A DNA stretch of 64,000 nt from Clostridia bacterium (GTDB taxonomy: Bacteria > Bacillota > Clostridia > Peptostreptococcales > Anaerovoracaceae), in contig CABJAP010000017.1 of assembly GCA_902363595.1 (NCBI GenBank), forward strand, positions 1-64,000, in the 5' to 3' direction. Positions 18,386 through 28,689 of this stretch are shown here, piece by piece (position 1 is the stretch's first letter; every line of letters begins with the position of its first letter). A program made the translations under genes and the position numbers. The notes beneath the pieces were generated by a model. The model was not told where the DNA came from and made no database searches. It worked only from the letters and a program-made list of their open reading frames with translations.

Positions 18386-19174
18386 ATGAATATGGATTTT
18401 TCAGAAAAATGGGGTACGGACGTTGAAGAAGCAGTCAAATTGGCCCTGATTGATTTAAAGCTTGAAAGAGATGAAGTCGAAGTGACTGTTTTAGAAGAAC
18501 CTTCAAAAGGTTTTTTTGGAATCGGTTCAAAGCTAGCCAAGGTGAGAGTGGAACCTAAGAAGAAAGAAGCTGTACCGGAGCCGGAAGTAAAAGCTGAACA
18601 CAAATCGGAACCGGTTGAGATGGATACTAAAGAAGATAAGCGGCCTGAACAAAGAAAAAAAGAAAAGAAAAAGAGAGAAAGAAAAAAGCCAGTTATTCCA
18701 AGAGAGCCGGAAGAAGAACTGACTGTAGTGGAAGAACATCCGGCACTTGAATTTCTCAGAGAAACGACTGAAAAAATGGGACTGACTCTGGACATTACGG
18801 CAAAGACTGGAGATAATAGTGTTTATGTTAATATGAAGGGCAAGGATTCCGGTACGGTCATTGGAAAAAGGGGACAAACTCTGGATGCGATCCAGTATCT
18901 GACCAGCCTGGTCGTTAACAAAGAAAACGAGAAGTATATCCGGGTTGTAGTCGATGCGGAAAACTATCGATCCAAAAGAGAAAAGACGCTGGAGCAGCTT
19001 GCCAACAGACTTGCTGAAAAAGTTGTAAGAACCAAGAAGAGCGTTAGGCTGGAACCGATGAATCCTTATGAAAGAAAGGTGATCCATGCCACTCTTCAGG
19101 GAAACCCCAAAGTAACGACGAAAAGCGAAGGTGAAGAACCGTACAGAAGGGTTATCATTGAGCTGACAAAATAA
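18386..19174 (+). CDS. jag: RNA-binding protein Jag (KhpB/EloR)
   Basis: A 262-residue protein: Jag_N domain (about 1-50, KGFFGIGSKLAKV), a highly charged Lys/Glu linker (55-110), a KH domain (VIGKRGQTLDAIQYL near 155-170) and an R3H domain (LEPMNPYERKVIH near 225). It binds RNA and in other Firmicutes works with KhpA in cell elongation and sporulation control. Start ATG at 18386; an ATG two codons later (18392) has better distance to GGAGG. It follows yidC as usual. Confidence 0.95.
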   Translation: MNMDFSEKWGTDVEEAVKLALIDLKLERDEVEVTVLEEPSKGFFGIGSKLAKVRVEPKKKEAVPEPEVKAEHKSEPVEMDTKEDKRPEQRKKEKKKRERKKPVIPREPEEELTVVEEHPALEFLRETTEKMGLTLDITAKTGDNSVYVNMKGKDSGTVIGKRGQTLDAIQYLTSLVVNKENEKYIRVVVDAENYRSKREKTLEQLANRLAEKVVRTKKSVRLEPMNPYERKVIHATLQGNPKVTTKSEGEEPYRRVIIELTK

Positions 19175-19183
19175 GATGAGAGT

Positions 19184-19206
19184 GACCCGCTGTTTGCGGG
19201 TCTTTT
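19184..19206 (+). terminator. Intrinsic terminator after jag
   Basis: GACCCGC (19184-19190), a 5-nt loop and GCGGGTC (19196-19202) followed by TTTT. It separates the rpmH-jag group from mnmE. Confidence 0.75.
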
Positions 19207-19223
19207 CGTTGAAAGGATGAAAT

Positions 19224-20591
19224 ATGGAAGAGACAATTGCTGCTATTGCAACTGCATATGGAGAAGGAGGGATCGGCATTGTCAGGATCAGCGGTCCCAA
19301 AACCTTTGAAATCCTGGAAAAAGTCTTTATACCGGCCAGAAGCGGGATCATAAATCGTAAATTGACATATGGATATGTGGAAGATCCCAAAAGCGGCCAA
19401 AAAATTGATGAGGTATTGGCTGTCTTCATGAAAGAACCGTACACTTATACGAAGGAAGATGTGGCGGAAATCCATTGCCATGGAAGCATGGTTTCCCTTC
19501 GAAAAACGTTGGAGCTGGTTCTGCGGCAGGGAGCCCGTATGGCTGAGCCGGGAGAATTCACAAAGAGAGCTTTTTTGAACGGACGATTGGATCTTTCACA
19601 GGCAGAGGCAGTCATCGATCTGATACGGGCAAAGACGGATAAAACCTTCGATGTGGCGCTGGGACAATTGGACGGACAGCTTTCCCAAAAGGTAATTCAT
19701 ATTCGAAAGGCCCTGTTGGATCTTCTGGTAAATGTAACGGTTAATATCGATTATCCTGATGAAGATATCGAGGAGATGACCTACGAGGAATTGGAAATCG
19801 AAATATCGCAAATAAACGATATGATTGAAAAACTACTGGTTACAGCTGATACAGGCAGGATTATAAGAGAAGGTCTTAATGTTGCCATCATCGGAAAACC
19901 CAATGTGGGAAAGTCTTCTTTGATGAATGAATTACTTAAAGAGACGCGGGCGATTGTAACGGATATTCCAGGAACAACAAGAGATACCATCGAAGAAGTT
20001 GTAAGTATAAAAAATATACCGGTGAGGCTGACCGATACTGCTGGAATTCGGAAGACCGATGATACTATTGAAAAGATGGGCATCGAAAAGAGCAAAAAAA
20101 CCTTCAATGAGGCGGATCTCATCATTTTTGTCATGGACAGCAGCCGGGAGATCTCCCAGGAAGACCAGGAAATCATTCAATATATCGGAGATCGCAGGGC
20201 AGTGGTTCTCATCAACAAAATCGATCTTGGAAAGTCGTGGAACAGAGAGAAAGTTGAAACCGTGATGCCCAATGCTTCGGTAGTGGAAACTTCTTTGCTT
20301 AAAAAAGTGGGGATCGAGGAAATCGAGCAGGTTATTCTGGACATGGTTTACAGCGGAGAAGTTAAGCAGAATGAAAGTCTGATGGTGACCAATGTCAGAC
20401 ATAAAGAACTTTTAGAAAAGGCAAAAGACGCGCTCGCCGATGCCAGACATATGACCTTGGAAAGGGAGGCGTTGGACTTTATTGAAGTTGATCTGAAAAA
20501 TGCGTATGAATGGTTAGGCGAAATTATTGGAGAAACGGTTTCCGATGATATTATAAATGAAGTTTTTTCAAGATTTTGTTTAGGTAAATAG
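19224..20591 (+). CDS. mnmE: tRNA modification GTPase MnmE
   Basis: A 455-residue GTPase that, with MnmG, adds the carboxymethylaminomethyl group to the wobble uridine. N-terminal folate domain [12 protein letters not shown]1 loop [12 protein letters not shown] near 220-230; switch region GTTRDT; G3 DTAG; G4 NKID; and the catalytic C-terminal FCLGK, whose cysteine is third from the end. Length is normal. mnmG follows 10 bp later. Confidence 0.97.
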   Translation: MEETIAAIATAYGEGGIGIVRISGPKTFEILEKVFIPARSGIINRKLTYGYVEDPKSGQKIDEVLAVFMKEPYTYTKEDVAEIHCHGSMVSLRKTLELVLRQGARMAEPGEFTKRAFLNGRLDLSQAEAVIDLIRAKTDKTFDVALGQLDGQLSQKVIHIRKALLDLLVNVTVNIDYPDEDIEEMTYEELEIEISQINDMIEKLLVTADTGRIIREGLNVAIIGKPNVGKSSLMNELLKETRAIVTDIPGTTRDTIEEVVSIKNIPVRLTDTAGIRKTDDTIEKMGIEKSKKTFNEADLIIFVMDSSREISQEDQEIIQYIGDRRAVVLINKIDLGKSWNREKVETVMPNASVVETSLLKKVGIEEIEQVILDMVYSGEVKQNESLMVTNVRHKELLEKAKDALADARHMTLEREALDFIEVDLKNAYEWLGEIIGETVSDDIINEVFSRFCLGK

Positions 20592-20601
20592 GGGAAAGAA
20601 A

Positions 20602-22482
20602 ATGGCACAATTTTTAATGGGTGAATATGATGTGATTGTAGTAGGAGCGGGCCACGCCGGATGTGAAGCAGCGCTGGCCAGCGCCCGCATGGGAAAAAAG
20701 ACGTTGATCCTTTCCATTAATCTTGAAGCTGTGGCCATGATGGCCTGTAACCCTTCCATTGGAGGTACGGGTAAGGGGCATTTGGTCCGTGAAATCGATG
20801 CTCTTGGGGGTGAAATGGGAATCAATATTGATAAAACCTTCATCCAAAGCAAAATGCTCAATACTGCGAAAGGACCTGCCGTTCATTCCCTGCGGGCCCA
20901 GGCGGACAAAAACCGCTATCATGAAGAAATGAAAAGGACGCTAGAGCTGCAGGAAGGTTTGGACTTGAAGCAGGGAGAAGTGGTTGATCTGGTGATCGAG
21001 GATGGAAAGGCCTGCGGCGTGGTTTTAAAGACCAATTCTGTCTATCGGGCAAAAGCGGTAATTTTGGCTACCGGTACCTTTCTCAAGGGAAAGATTTTTA
21101 TCGGTGAGAGTGCTTTTGACAGCGGGCCTAACGGCCTGGCACCATCCATGGAGCTGGGCGATCAGCTGCGAAAATATGGACTTCCCATGCGCAGATTCAA
21201 AACGGGCACACCGGCCAGAGCTTTGGGGAAAAGCTTGGATTACGATAAAATGACGGAGCAGATGGGAGATGAACAAATCGTCCCATTTTCCTTTTTAAAT
21301 GATGAGCTGCAGGGAGAACAGATTTCCTGCTGGCTGACTTATACCAATGAGGAAACCCATACGGTCATTCGAAATAATTTTCATCGGTCAGCGCTGTTCG
21401 GCGGTCAGATTGAAGGGGTGGGTCCCAGATATTGTCCATCCATCGAAGACAAGGTTAACCGCTTTGCTGATAAAAAAAGACATCAGCTTTTTATCGAACC
21501 GGAGGGCCTTACTACGGATGAGATGTATATACAAGGAATGTCGTCAAGCCTTCCTGAAGATGTACAAGAACAATTTTATAAGACAATACCTGGTTTAGAA
21601 AACCTTGAAATCGTAAGGCCAGCTTATGCAATCGAATATGATTGTATTGATCCGTTGGATTTAAAATTAAATTTAGAAAACAGGCAAATTGAATATTTAT
21701 TTTGCGCTGGTCAATTTAATGGAAGCTCCGGCTATGAGGAAGCAGCGGCGCAGGGTTTGATGGCCGGAATTAACGCAGTGTTAAAAATTGACAGACAAAA
21801 TTCTTTTATTCTCGACAGAAGCGAGGCTTATATTGGCGTTCTAATCGACGATTTAGTGACAAAAGGTACTAATGAACCTTACAGAATTATGACCAGCAGA
21901 GCGGAATATAGGCTGGTTCTCAGGCAAGACAACGCAGATCTCCGTTTGACGGAGAAGGCTTACGCCCTGGGATTGGCTTCGAAAACCAGATATCAAAGAT
22001 TTTTAGAGAAAAAAGAAATCGTTGAGGAGGAAAAAAAGAGATTGGCACATGCGATGGCAGCGCCAGAAGAAATTAATCTTGTTTTGGAAAATTTAGGAAG
22101 TACGCCGGTTAAAACAAAGATCTCTCTTTTGGAACTGATGAAGCGTCCTCAAGTTACCTATGAAAGTCTCAGCGCGGTTGATCCTGAAAGACCGGAACTT
22201 TCCAATCATGCGAGGAACCAGCTGGAGGTTCAGATTAAATACGAGGGGTATATTGGCAAGCAGGAACAGCAGATTCAGCGGTTTAAAAAATTGGAAGATA
22301 AAAAGCTGGACAGCAATTTTGACTACGAACAGGTGGAAGGCCTGAGAATCGAAGCCCGCCAGAAACTCAATCAATTCAGGCCGGTTTCTCTGGGACAGGC
22401 GTCGAGAATTTCCGGCGTATCCCCGGCGGATATCAATGTGCTGCTGATTCATTTGGAGAAGATGAGAAGGAAAAAATCATGA
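20602..22482 (+). CDS. mnmG: tRNA uridine 5-carboxymethylaminomethyl enzyme MnmG
   Basis: A 626-residue FAD enzyme, partner of MnmE. The Rossmann motif [19 protein letters not shown] binds [23 protein letters not shown] and the [16 protein letters not shown] block are family signatures. The C-terminal helical domain (to [13 protein letters not shown]) contacts tRNA and MnmE. Overlaps the rsmG start by 4 bp (ATGA). Confidence 0.97.
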   Translation: MAQFLMGEYDVIVVGAGHAGCEAALASARMGKKTLILSINLEAVAMMACNPSIGGTGKGHLVREIDALGGEMGINIDKTFIQSKMLNTAKGPAVHSLRAQADKNRYHEEMKRTLELQEGLDLKQGEVVDLVIEDGKACGVVLKTNSVYRAKAVILATGTFLKGKIFIGESAFDSGPNGLAPSMELGDQLRKYGLPMRRFKTGTPARALGKSLDYDKMTEQMGDEQIVPFSFLNDELQGEQISCWLTYTNEETHTVIRNNFHRSALFGGQIEGVGPRYCPSIEDKVNRFADKKRHQLFIEPEGLTTDEMYIQGMSSSLPEDVQEQFYKTIPGLENLEIVRPAYAIEYDCIDPLDLKLNLENRQIEYLFCAGQFNGSSGYEEAAAQGLMAGINAVLKIDRQNSFILDRSEAYIGVLIDDLVTKGTNEPYRIMTSRAEYRLVLRQDNADLRLTEKAYALGLASKTRYQRFLEKKEIVEEEKKRLAHAMAAPEEINLVLENLGSTPVKTKISLLELMKRPQVTYESLSAVDPERPELSNHARNQLEVQIKYEGYIGKQEQQIQRFKKLEDKKLDSNFDYEQVEGLRIEARQKLNQFRPVSLGQASRISGVSPADINVLLIHLEKMRRKKS

Positions 22483-23189
22483 AACAACTTGTAAAGGCTT
22501 TCGAAGAATTAAAGATTAATTATGACGATATACTTTTGAAAAAGTATGAAACATATATGGAAGGTATTTTAAAGTGGAATGAGGCTGTAAATCTAACCTC
22601 CATAACCGAACCTTCTCAATTTATACAAAAGCATTATATTGATTCCCTGCTTTCTGTTATTTATAAAGAATTTCAAAACGCCGAGCTGATTATCGATGTG
22701 GGAACGGGCGGCGGATTTCCCGGGATTCCTTTAGCACTTGCAGCTCCCGATAAAAAATTTGTTCTCATCGATTCTCTCAACAAACGGATCAAAATTATTA
22801 AGGAACTTTGCGGAGAATTGGAGATCGATAACGTTACGGCTATTCATGGAAGGGCGGAGGAGTTGGCCCGCAATAAAAACCACAGACAGAAATACGATCT
22901 TTGTGTTTCCCGGGCCGTAGCCAATATGGCGACTCTATCTGAATACTGTCTTCCTTTTATAAGAAGAGGCGGGTGGTTCCTAGCTTATAAAGGACTAAAT
23001 ACGGATGAGGAAATCAAGGAATCTGCAAATGCCCTGCGTATGCTGGGAGGAAAGATTCGGAGAGAAGAGCATGCGAAGCTGTCCAATTTTAATTTAGAAC
23101 ATAAGATTATTTTTATAGAAAAGACGGGCGATACCCCTTCGAAATATCCGAGAAAAGCGGGAACTCCATCGAAAGACCCCCTAAAATAG
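22479..23189 (+). CDS. rsmG: 16S rRNA (guanine527-N7) methyltransferase
   Basis: A 236-residue SAM-dependent methyltransferase. The SAM loop is [14 protein letters not shown] near 70-85, and [10 protein letters not shown] is the family motif. It modifies G527 of 16S rRNA in the small subunit. The tail [18 protein letters not shown] is a short near-repeat beyond the usual end; its last codons already form the left arm of the terminator. It is coupled to mnmG by an ATGA overlap. Confidence 0.95.
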   Translation: MKQLVKAFEELKINYDDILLKKYETYMEGILKWNEAVNLTSITEPSQFIQKHYIDSLLSVIYKEFQNAELIIDVGTGGGFPGIPLALAAPDKKFVLIDSLNKRIKIIKELCGELEIDNVTAIHGRAEELARNKNHRQKYDLCVSRAVANMATLSEYCLPFIRRGGWFLAYKGLNTDEEIKESANALRMLGGKIRREEHAKLSNFNLEHKIIFIEKTGDTPSKYPRKAGTPSKDPLK

Positions 23190-23207
23190 AAAATTTAGGG
23201 GTTTTTT
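23178..23207 (+). terminator. Intrinsic terminator overlapping the rsmG stop
   Basis: CCCCTAAA (23178-23185) pairs with TTTAGGGG (23194-23201), then TTTTTT. The rsmG stop codon (23187-23189) lies in the loop. Confidence 0.8.
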
Positions 23208-23278
23208 GTTGAAAGAAAACCCTTTTCCCAGTGTATAACTCCTGCTAAGATAAAACTGGGACAAGGAGGGAGACATAT

Positions 23279-24088
23279 ATGCTGATCAAAAAAGTGACCG
23301 AGATTCCTATCGATTTAATCTTTGCCAATCCGGAACAGCCGAGAAAAATATTTGGAGAAGAAGAGCTTCTTGAATTGAGAGACTCCATTAAAGAATACGG
23401 TGTTATACAACCGATTATTTTGAAAAGAAACAATAACGGGTCTTACATAGTAATAGCAGGCGAGCGGAGACTGCGGGCAGCTGGGATGGCCGGACTGACC
23501 AAAATACCTGCTATTGTCCGCGAAGCGGATGATAAGGATGCTGCTATTATCGCTTTAGTGGAAAATGTACAGCGTGAAAATTTAGGTTATATGGAAGAGG
23601 CGCAGGCATACAATCGATTGATGGAAGAGTTCGAACTTACTCAGGGGGAATTGGCAGAGCGGGTCGGAAAAAAGCAGTCGACTATTTCCAATAAAATCAG
23701 GCTGTTAAGCCTGCCGGAGGATATACAGAAAGCATTGATTGCCAATCGCCTGACCGAACGTCACGCCAGAGCTTTGCTGAAAATACCTGATGATGAAACC
23801 AGGAGAATGGTCATTGACCGTATCGTTTCGCATGGCCTTAATGTAAGGCAAAGTGAAAAATTAATTGAAGATGTCTTGGAAAAGCAGCAGGAGGAAAAAC
23901 GCAAGCAAAATAAAATAAGATATATTAGTTATAAATTGTATCTTAATACGATTAGAAAAACATTTAATGAAATCTTTCAAGTAGAGCAGGGAGCCAAATA
24001 TACGCAGGAAGATAAAGGGGAATATTATGAAGTAAAAATAACCATACCTAAAAACACTCCAAAACAGAAACAGGTAGTTAACCAATAA
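23279..24088 (+). CDS. noc: Nucleoid occlusion protein Noc (ParB family)
   Basis: A 269-residue ParB/Noc protein. It has the CTPase/ParB-N motif GERRLRAAGMAGL and ENVQRENLGYMEEAQAY, a helix-turn-helix (QGELAERVGKKQSTISNK) and a C-terminal dimer domain that differs from the parB encoded at 24983. Position between rsmG and parA is the usual place of noc. Noc binds its own sites and the membrane to keep division away from the nucleoid; whether this copy binds NBS or parS cannot be told by eye. Confidence 0.85.
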   Translation: MLIKKVTEIPIDLIFANPEQPRKIFGEEELLELRDSIKEYGVIQPIILKRNNNGSYIVIAGERRLRAAGMAGLTKIPAIVREADDKDAAIIALVENVQRENLGYMEEAQAYNRLMEEFELTQGELAERVGKKQSTISNKIRLLSLPEDIQKALIANRLTERHARALLKIPDDETRRMVIDRIVSHGLNVRQSEKLIEDVLEKQQEEKRKQNKIRYISYKLYLNTIRKTFNEIFQVEQGAKYTQEDKGEYYEVKITIPKNTPKQKQVVNQ

Positions 24089-24120
24089 AGGAATGTTTCA
24101 CGTGAAACATTCCTTTTTTT
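24087..24120 (+). terminator. noc terminator built around a perfect parS
   Basis: 24087-24116 is a 30-bp perfect palindrome followed by further Ts. Its core TGTTTCACGTGAAACA at 24094-24109 is the consensus ParB-binding parS. As RNA it is a strong stem with a tiny loop and a U-tail, so one sequence serves both as centromere site and as terminator. Confidence 0.9.
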
Positions 24121-24209
24121 TATGTAAAAAGTATAGTAAAAAAAAGCCCTATGGTATATAATCAAATTATGCGAAAAAATTGCTTATGTTTTAAAAAGGA
24201 GGAACTAAT

Positions 24210-24983
24210 TTGGGAAAGGCAATTGCAATATTCAACCAGAAGGGCGGCGTAGGAAAAACGACAACGAACATTAACCTGGCAGCGTGTCTGGCATTAAAGG
24301 GGAAAAAAGTATTAATTTTGGATATTGATCCGCAGGGAAACACTACTAGCGGAATTGGATTATCCAAGAAAGAACTAGGTAATACTTCTTATGAAATTTT
24401 AGTAGAAGATCATATAGATCCAACATCGGCGATTATTCAGACTGAGGTACAAAATTTAGATATCATTCCTGCCAGCGTGCAGCTGGCAGGAGCAGAGGTA
24501 GAGCTGATTCAGCTCCAGGGAAGGGAAAAAAGGCTGAAACATGCATTGGATCAGATAAAGCCTGACTATGACTATATATTTATTGATTGTCCACCCTCAC
24601 TGGGACTTCTGACTATTAATTCGTTGACAGCAGTTGATTCGGTTTTGATTCCTATTCAGTGTGAATTCTATGCCCTTGAAGGCGTAAGTCAGCTGATGAG
24701 TACAATCGAAATTGTTAAGAAAAATATGAATCCAAATTTGGAGATCCAGGGCGTAATCCTCAGTATGTTCGACGGACGGACAAATTTATCTGTTCAAGTA
24801 GTGGAAGAAGTAAAAAAATACTTTAAGGAAAAGGTCTATACCACTGTAATTCCAAGGAATGTAAGACTTGCTGAAGCTCCAAGCTATGGAATGCCAATTA
24901 TGCAGTACGATCCAAAATCAGCTGGAGCCCAGGCTTATCAGGAATTTGCTGATGAGTTTTTAAGTCTGGAGGATGAACAGTAA
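24210..24983 (+). CDS. parA: Chromosome partitioning ATPase ParA (Soj)
   Basis: A 257-residue deviant-Walker ATPase. The P-loop KGGVGKTT is at residues 11-18, LDIDPQGN and FIDCPPSLGLL follow. It acts with ParB in origin segregation and regulates DnaA in Bacillus. The start is TTG (24210) behind AAGGAGG; no ATG fits. Its stop overlaps the parB start (TAATG). Confidence 0.96.
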   Translation: MGKAIAIFNQKGGVGKTTTNINLAACLALKGKKVLILDIDPQGNTTSGIGLSKKELGNTSYEILVEDHIDPTSAIIQTEVQNLDIIPASVQLAGAEVELIQLQGREKRLKHALDQIKPDYDYIFIDCPPSLGLLTINSLTAVDSVLIPIQCEFYALEGVSQLMSTIEIVKKNMNPNLEIQGVILSMFDGRTNLSVQVVEEVKKYFKEKVYTTVIPRNVRLAEAPSYGMPIMQYDPKSAGAQAYQEFADEFLSLEDEQ

Positions 24984-25876
24984 TGGCGGCGGCAAAGAAC
25001 AGAGGGCTGGGCAAAGGACTGGATGCATTATTCAGCACCTCAGAAATCGATACAAAAAAAATAAACAGCGAAAAGGCAGATGAGATAAGGGCACAGGGGA
25101 TTGAATTTATAGACATTAACGATATTAAACCCAATGAAAATCAGCCAAGAAAAGTTTTTGATGATGTAAAATTGCAGGAGCTGGCCAATTCCATAAAAGA
25201 ACATGGGTTAATTCAACCGGTTATTCTTCGCCAGGCGAAAAAAGGTTATGAAATCGTTGCTGGTGAAAGACGCTGGAGGGCATGCAGGAAAGCGGGTCTG
25301 AAAGAAATACCCTGCATGATTAAAGAGCTGACCGATGAGCAAAATATGCTGGTGGCAATTATTGAGAACATGCAGAGAGAAGATCTAAATCCCATCGAAG
25401 AAGCGGAGGGTCTTAATCAAATGATCAGTTCCTTTGGTATGACCCAGGAGGAAGTATCCAAAAGCGTTGGTAAAAGCAGACCTTACATAACCAACTCTCT
25501 TCGTCTGCTAAAGCTTCCCCAGGAAGTGAGAGACATGGTTTCCGAGGGAAAGCTTACAACCGGACACGCCAGAGCGATTGCTGGAATTGGTGACCGGCAA
25601 AAACAAATACAGCTTGCCGAATATGTGATTAAAGAAGAACTGTCTGTCAGAGAAGTTGAAAGGCTGATTAAAGAACAGCATTCTCCAAAGAAGAAAAACC
25701 CAAGAAGAAAAGCGGAAAAGAGCGCAGATGTGAAACGGGTAGAAGAAGACCTGAAACATATCATGGGAACAAAAGTAAGCCTTAATCAAAGTGGACGAAA
25801 AGGAAAAATTGAAATTGAATATTACAGCAGAGATGAATTGGAAAGATTGATTGAGCTATTGAAATCACTTCAATAG
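24983..25876 (+). CDS. parB: Chromosome partitioning protein ParB (Spo0J)
   Basis: A 297-residue CTP-dependent DNA clamp. N-terminal Arg/Lys tail NRGLGKGLDALF (ParA-activating), CTP-binding GERRWRACRKAGL and ENMQREDLNPIEEAEG, helix-turn-helix (QEEVSKSVGKSRPYITNSLR) and a basic linker before the C-terminal dimer domain. It should load at the two parS sites bracketing the parA-parB pair. Confidence 0.96.
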   Translation: MAAAKNRGLGKGLDALFSTSEIDTKKINSEKADEIRAQGIEFIDINDIKPNENQPRKVFDDVKLQELANSIKEHGLIQPVILRQAKKGYEIVAGERRWRACRKAGLKEIPCMIKELTDEQNMLVAIIENMQREDLNPIEEAEGLNQMISSFGMTQEEVSKSVGKSRPYITNSLRLLKLPQEVRDMVSEGKLTTGHARAIAGIGDRQKQIQLAEYVIKEELSVREVERLIKEQHSPKKKNPRRKAEKSADVKRVEEDLKHIMGTKVSLNQSGRKGKIEIEYYSRDELERLIELLKSLQ

Positions 25877-25883
25877 GAATAAT

Positions 25884-25899
25884 CGTTTCACGTGAAACA
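25884..25899. other. parS site between parB and the SprT-like gene
   Basis: CGTTTCACGTGAAACA differs from the consensus only in the first base. It ends 2 bp before the ATG of the next gene and fills the position where a ribosome-binding site would be. Confidence 0.9.
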
Positions 25900-25901
25900 A
25901 T

Positions 25902-26432
25902 ATGAAAATACATGAAATTGAAAAATGCTTGCAAGAGGTGATAAAGGAATGCCATCATTTAAACATACCGATCAGTAAGCAAATCGATCCTAAAATCCGC
26001 ATCAACAAAAGAGCGAAAAGCAGATTTGCTGCTTGCATGAAAGACAAACGTTTTCAGGATCCTGTGTTTGTCATTGAAATTGGAAACGCTCTGTTGGAAA
26101 TAGATGAGAAAAAGGTAAGAAGTATTTTGGCCCATGAAGTTCTCCATACCTGTTATGATTGTAATAATCATGGAAGAGTGTGGAAAGCCTATGCTTATAA
26201 AATGAACCGGACTTACGGGTATCAGATAAAGACAACAGCGTCTTACGAAGAGCTGGGACTGGCAAAACCAGATAAAACAATTAGATATCGATATGTAATT
26301 GTTTGTAAAAAATGCAGCAAGAAATTCTACAGACAAAAGAGATCAAAACTGATTACAAATCTCAGCCAGTACCGGTGCCAATGCGGCGGAAAGCTGGAAT
26401 GTAGAAATTTAGATCAAGAATCAGAAGCATGA
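25902..26432 (+). CDS. SprT-like zinc metalloprotease domain protein
   Basis: A 176-residue protein. The metal motif H78-E79-x2-H82 (AHEVLH) with H90 (NNHG) is that of the SprT/Spartan family, and the C-terminus has a zinc ribbon (CKKC...CQCGG). Such proteins are cytoplasmic and may trim proteins cross-linked to DNA. No Shine-Dalgarno is visible before the ATG; the parS palindrome takes that place, so expression may be low or ParB-affected. The gene ends before a strong terminator. Confidence 0.8.
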   Translation: MKIHEIEKCLQEVIKECHHLNIPISKQIDPKIRINKRAKSRFAACMKDKRFQDPVFVIEIGNALLEIDEKKVRSILAHEVLHTCYDCNNHGRVWKAYAYKMNRTYGYQIKTTASYEELGLAKPDKTIRYRYVIVCKKCSKKFYRQKRSKLITNLSQYRCQCGGKLECRNLDQESEA

Positions 26433-26456
26433 AACTGCAATAATTATAAAGAAGAA

Positions 26457-26500
26457 AACAGGAGCGGATAGCATGATTGACAAAACCGCTCCTGTTTTTT
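26457..26500 (+). terminator. Intrinsic terminator after the SprT-like gene
   Basis: AACAGGAGCGG (26457-26467) pairs perfectly with CCGCTCCTGTT (26486-26496), followed by TTTT. An 18-nt loop separates the arms. It closes the parA-parB group. The rest of the gap to 26658 shows nothing certain. Confidence 0.85.
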
Positions 26501-26658
26501 ACGAACTCTTCGTCGTAAAAAGATACATTGATCGTTAAAAGGTTTTGTCGGTCTCTTCTTATCACAAAAAATAGTCTGTAAAAAAAATGGTATGAACCCT
26601 TTTGCCCTCGAATACAATATAACAAGAATATGTATAGGAAGACAGAGGGGGAACAACC

Positions 26659-28641
26659 ATGACCTATGATGAAAAAATACCTGAATTTGCCTTACAACCA
26701 GCAAAAACAGCCGACGAAAATACCGATACAGCACAGATAAACGACGGCTTTGATCCAACTCCTTATGATAGACTTTTAGTACCTGCACGTGAGGAAGGAA
26801 AAGCAAGTACCGAAAAGGAGGAAGAATTTTCACAGGATCTTCCTGTTTTAGAGGAAACTGCTGCGAACAAACCGGATCAAGAACAAATATCGGAAGAAAA
26901 ATCTTTCGATGCAACGGAAAAAGACAACAAACAGGGATTACCAAAACAGATTTTGCCGGAAAAAGTTATAGAACATAAACAAGAGGAAGAACTAGAGCCG
27001 GTATTTTTAGGCGAAGAAGAGATAAAGGAAAGTTCTGAAACAGCAACAGAACCAGTTAAAATTACGCCACTGGCGGGTCAGGCCGTTTATAATGAATTAA
27101 AGATAACAGCCGTGGCCCAAAATCTTGAAACAAAAATCTTTGTAGAAGAAGATATACTTGTTCCAGATATTAAGCCAGATTTAATCTCAATTTTATCGAT
27201 GGATGGGAAGGCATTTTTATCCAGCAAAGAAATACAAGTCGGACAGGGAGATGATGACAGCATAAAAGTTACAGGAGAGGTAGGATTACAGACAATTTAT
27301 CTGCCTGATGGAAAAGAGGATGAATCTGTGGCCATCATTCAGTCCAGGCTTCCTTTCAAAACAGACTGGCAGGTGACAGCCTCACCTTTATCTCATTTGG
27401 TCATTGAATCTAAAATCGAACGAATTGATTATTCTGTAATTAATGAGCGCAAATTCCGAGCTAAAATTACTCTGGGGCTTTTCCTGAAAGAATACGCGGA
27501 AAAAGAATTACAACTCTTCGAAAATCTGCGCGGGGAACAGTTGGAACTATTAAAAGAAACCGTCAAAATGAGCCATGTTGCTCTTCGAAAAGAAGAATCT
27601 GTGGAGATTGCAGAAGATTTAAAGGTTAAAGAGGGGAGCCCGAGGCCGATTAAAATTCTGAAAAGTGACATCAATGTGGTGGAAAATCATAAACAAACAA
27701 CTTCAGAAAAAATGGTCATTAATGCTGCGGTGCGTGTTAATATTCTTTATTTAGGTGAAGAAGAAAAAGACGGAGAGGTAATACAAAAACCTGCTTTTTA
27801 CCAAGGGAAGGCCGATTTCACCCAGTTCATACTTATGAATAAAGAAGATAACTTGGCTATGAGCAAAGTATCCTTTAATGACAAAGAGCTGGAAGTGACA
27901 ATCAGCGAGGAAGAAGAAGATTGTTTTATTTTAAAAGGAAACGTTAACACATCGGTTGAAGTATACCAAAATCTGGAAAAAGAAGTAGTGTCAGATTTAT
28001 ATCATAGTGTCAAAGATACTACTTATGATTATACAGAAAAAATGATAGAAGCAGTCCTGGGAACAGGAACTACAGAGATATCAGCAAGAGAAATTGTAGA
28101 TGTTGCGGAAAGAAATGGGCAGTTAGGAAAAATTCTTTATGTCAACGGACGTATAAAAGAACAAAAATCCAGGGCCGAACAAGGCCGAGTAACGGTCGAG
28201 GGAATTTTAGAAGGAACTGTCTTATGTATACCGGAGGACTCGGAAAAACAAGTATTTGCAATAAAACAGGATATTCCTTTCAGGGGTTCGATTGATATTC
28301 CAGCAGCCGAAGAAGGCATGAAAATAGATTGTCAAATTGGAATAAAGGATCTCTGGTCGGATAAGGTGAACAGCAAGCAGGCAGAAATCAATGCCAGCCT
28401 GCAGCTTGAAGTATCCGCCATAAAAGAAACGGCGCTGAAATTAATAAAAAATCCATGCTTCCTTGAAAATAAACAGAATAAAAGACCTTCCTCTATGGTT
28501 ATTTACATAACAAGAAAAAACGACAGTCTATGGAAAATAGCTAAGAAGTACAAAACCAGTATAGAGTCTATCAAGAAGATCAATGAATTGAATGATCCTA
28601 TTAATCTCCAGGAAGGAAGTCGTTTACTAATCGTAAAATAA
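26659..28641 (+). CDS. SPOCS-domain (DUF3794) protein with C-terminal LysM
   Basis: A 660-residue protein. An acidic, low-complexity N-terminus (1-130) leads into several SPOCS/DUF3794 domains (about 150-600: repeated VEEDILVPDIKPDL-type and ISAREIVDVAE blocks), and the last 50 residues are a LysM fold (KNDSLWKIAKKYKTSIESIK) that binds peptidoglycan. DUF3794 plus LysM is typical of spore coat/cortex-associated proteins of Clostridia. There is no signal peptide, which fits deposition from the mother-cell cytoplasm. It runs straight into the spoIIR leader hairpin. Confidence 0.85.
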   Translation: MTYDEKIPEFALQPAKTADENTDTAQINDGFDPTPYDRLLVPAREEGKASTEKEEEFSQDLPVLEETAANKPDQEQISEEKSFDATEKDNKQGLPKQILPEKVIEHKQEEELEPVFLGEEEIKESSETATEPVKITPLAGQAVYNELKITAVAQNLETKIFVEEDILVPDIKPDLISILSMDGKAFLSSKEIQVGQGDDDSIKVTGEVGLQTIYLPDGKEDESVAIIQSRLPFKTDWQVTASPLSHLVIESKIERIDYSVINERKFRAKITLGLFLKEYAEKELQLFENLRGEQLELLKETVKMSHVALRKEESVEIAEDLKVKEGSPRPIKILKSDINVVENHKQTTSEKMVINAAVRVNILYLGEEEKDGEVIQKPAFYQGKADFTQFILMNKEDNLAMSKVSFNDKELEVTISEEEEDCFILKGNVNTSVEVYQNLEKEVVSDLYHSVKDTTYDYTEKMIEAVLGTGTTEISAREIVDVAERNGQLGKILYVNGRIKEQKSRAEQGRVTVEGILEGTVLCIPEDSEKQVFAIKQDIPFRGSIDIPAAEEGMKIDCQIGIKDLWSDKVNSKQAEINASLQLEVSAIKETALKLIKNPCFLENKQNKRPSSMVIYITRKNDSLWKIAKKYKTSIESIKKINELNDPINLQEGSRLLIVK

Positions 28642-28660
28642 AAAAGTTTTATTCGGTCGT

Positions 28661-28689
28661 GTATAAAAAAATTCTCCTTGGTGAAGAAT
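28661..28689 (+). promoter_or_regulatory. Possible sigma-F-type promoter of spoIIR
   Basis: GTATA (28661-28665) and GGTGAAGAAT (28680-28689), 14 bp apart, resemble the forespore sigma-F pattern (GTATA and GGnnAnAmT), with mismatches in the -10. A start point near 28696 would lie just after the left arm of the hairpin. In Bacillus spoIIR is a sigma-F gene. Confidence 0.4.

Noticed and set aside
23210..23278. SigA promoter before noc (TTGAAA and TATAAC)
   Set aside because: The spacing is 19 bp and the fit is poor, so it is not listed.
26580..26658. Sigma-E or sigma-K promoter before the SPOCS-LysM gene
   Set aside because: AATACAATA near 26613 hints at a sporulation -10, but no matching -35 at the right distance was found.
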